Shown here one piece after another: positions 62,547-64,000 of a stretch of DNA of 64,000 bases. The notes under the pieces were generated by a model. It saw only the letters and a program-made list of their open reading frames with translations. It had not been told where the DNA came from and did no database searches. This DNA is from Sisyra terminalis. Taxonomy: Eukaryota; Arthropoda; Insecta; Neuroptera; Sisyridae. The stretch's first letter is position 1. The number at the start of each line of letters is the position of its first letter. The translations under genes were made by a program, and so were the position numbers. Location: assembly GCA_958496175.1 (NCBI GenBank), contig OY292276.1, positions 28,731,949 to 28,795,948 of the forward strand, in the 5' to 3' direction.

Positions 62547-64000
62547 CTAAAGTAGACTACAATATATTTATTGTATTGTTTAACCTCCTAGTTAATCTGA
62601 AGCATCGTGACTAGTACCTCTTATAATGACTATGTATTTTTCTTAATGCGCTGAAAAGTAACAATAAAATGAAATAATTTGACAATTTAATGTCTCTAAT
62701 ATCTCTTTTGTCTCTTCTATTTTACTATAAACGATTACGCCTACACATTCGATATAAACAGTAAGATTATCCAGAAAATTCATCATGTAATGTATTCGTC
62801 ATAAGCGCTTCAGAATATAAAAGATCATATCGAATACATTTGTCATATCAACTTAAGGGGTTTATAACACCGTATATAAAAAAGAATCACTTTATTAATA
62901 ACGAAATTACACAAAGTTGAATACTTGATTTCGTAATCTACAAAAACAAAATACACACACAATTGAAAAGAATAACAAAAGCTATATTCTACTAAATATT
63001 TAAGTATAATTGAAACTAGAGACTTTGATAAGACAACAAGGACATCAATAGAATTTATCAAACGTTGCTCAATGTCTAAATAAAAGTTTTATCGGTTTAA
63101 CAAAAGGAGTTGAGAAATTCATTGTTCTGTATATAATAATTTCATAAATTTGCTATCTGATTTTTTTATAAGTTACTAAATATCGCTTATGATTCTTCGG
63201 TGAAAAGCACTTAAGCCAGAACACTGACAGGTCTTGGAACTCATTACCGGTGGTGTAACGAGAAATCGTTTACTAATGATGCCAATAAAATAAACGAAAA
63301 CTGATTACAAACTATGCAAAAAAATGAGGATTCATCCCATATTTTAATACTTAATGGAATCCAGACAAAACGGTAATAACTTTATTGGGAATGATGAAAC
63401 TCAAAATGGATACAAGAATCAAAGACCTGTTTTTACTAGATTTAACCTTCAACAAGAATTCAACTTATTTTGAAATTGATTAATTATTTGTTATCGGGAT
63501 TTACCCGCAACACATACTTTTTTCTTATTAATGAAAATATACAAAATTGAATTTTATAAAAATGTTATCATCTTTGCGATTGAAACATCTCTCATAGTTT
63601 GAAGTAAAAATGGAAAATTGTTTAGACGAATAAGCGCATATAAATAAGAAATATGAAAAGTTAGATATAAAAGCTACGAGACAAACATCTATGCAACCTA
63701 AAATTTGAATTAATTCTCAATTCAATGTGAGTGTTGGTTTTGGAAACATAGGAAAGATTACGATTTTAAAAGCGATTAAATCGCTCGACCTCGAAGCGGG
63801 CATTACTATTTGCAGATTTTTTTATAGCAAGCATTTTAAAAGCAGTTTTAGTTATTCTTTTCAAAAATGAACTTTGTTTTTGAACTCTGTATAATCATAA
63901 TAGTTATTGTGGCTCATAAGTCTTAAAATAAAAAAAAAAATTGGACGAATAAAATTGAGGGCTCAAGTCCCTTTTAGAACACTCAAATTTGGCAACGTTG

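Larger units (their letters stand above)
54157..64000. other. Gene-free stretch upstream of the known Pcf11 exons
   Basis: 9.8 kb with no gene I can support. The Pcf11 CID begins mid-domain at 54156, so this is probably its first intron, and the first exon lies beyond the window or is a short exon I missed. Recognised inside are inverted-repeat elements at 55503-55697, 56507-57227 and 62284-62546, a tRNA-like head at 58652-58726 and an old element at about 60993-61210. Confidence 0.55.

Overview
The window is nuclear DNA from an insect, most likely a fly (Diptera). It is AT-rich, its genes have mostly 57-120 nt introns plus a few of about 3.5 kb, and it is full of short transposon remnants. 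As I recall the Drosophila proteins, the H2A, H3 and H4 here are identical to them and H2B differs at one residue. I cannot name the species.

Layout. (1) 1-1505, minus strand: the 5' part of Nup58, an FG nucleoporin; its 3' part lies off the left edge. (2) 1789-3267, plus strand: a complete two-exon mitochondrial asparaginyl-tRNA synthetase (NARS2), divergent from Nup58 across 283 bp. (3) About 4565-35155: a giant imperfect palindrome of core histone genes. The left arm reads H2B-/H2A+ (copy A), H4-/H3+, H2B-/H2A+ (copy B). The right arm is its mirror image: H2A-/H2B+ (copy C), H3-/H4+, H2A-/H2B+ (copy D). The arms flank an asymmetric centre of about 1.75 kb. That gives four H2A/H2B pairs, two H3/H4 pairs and no H1. 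The H2A of copy A carries a one-base frameshift. Every histone gene ends in a 3' hairpin, but the loops depart from the usual metazoan type (GUAA/GCAA, UUCG, and 3- or 5-nt loops). The spacers carry a Helitron-like element, piggyBac- and Harbinger-type transposase scraps, a hAT-like MITE and foldback elements. (4) About 35330-36985: a degenerate extra copy of histone spacer with a Jockey-type LINE fragment inside it. (5) 37740-54156, minus strand: ten exons of Pcf11, the cleavage and polyadenylation / transcription-termination factor, lacking only the 5' exon(s) that encode the start of its CTD-interacting domain. The exon phases join without a break (5592 nt, 1864 codons including the stop). 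(6) 54157-64000: no gene recognised. This is either the long first Pcf11 intron or upstream DNA, with several palindromic repeats. Two repeat families carry hairpins resembling a hammerhead-ribozyme core.

How it works together. The divergent H2A/H2B and H3/H4 pairs share short TATA-containing promoters and supply S-phase nucleosome proteins. Diagnostic differences pair copy A with D and copy B with C, so the whole half-cluster was inverted and duplicated as one block. A hAT-like MITE then entered the left arm only, and a 661-bp exact tandem duplication arose in the right arm only. Transposon classes and all splice junctions are inferred by eye from sequence alone.
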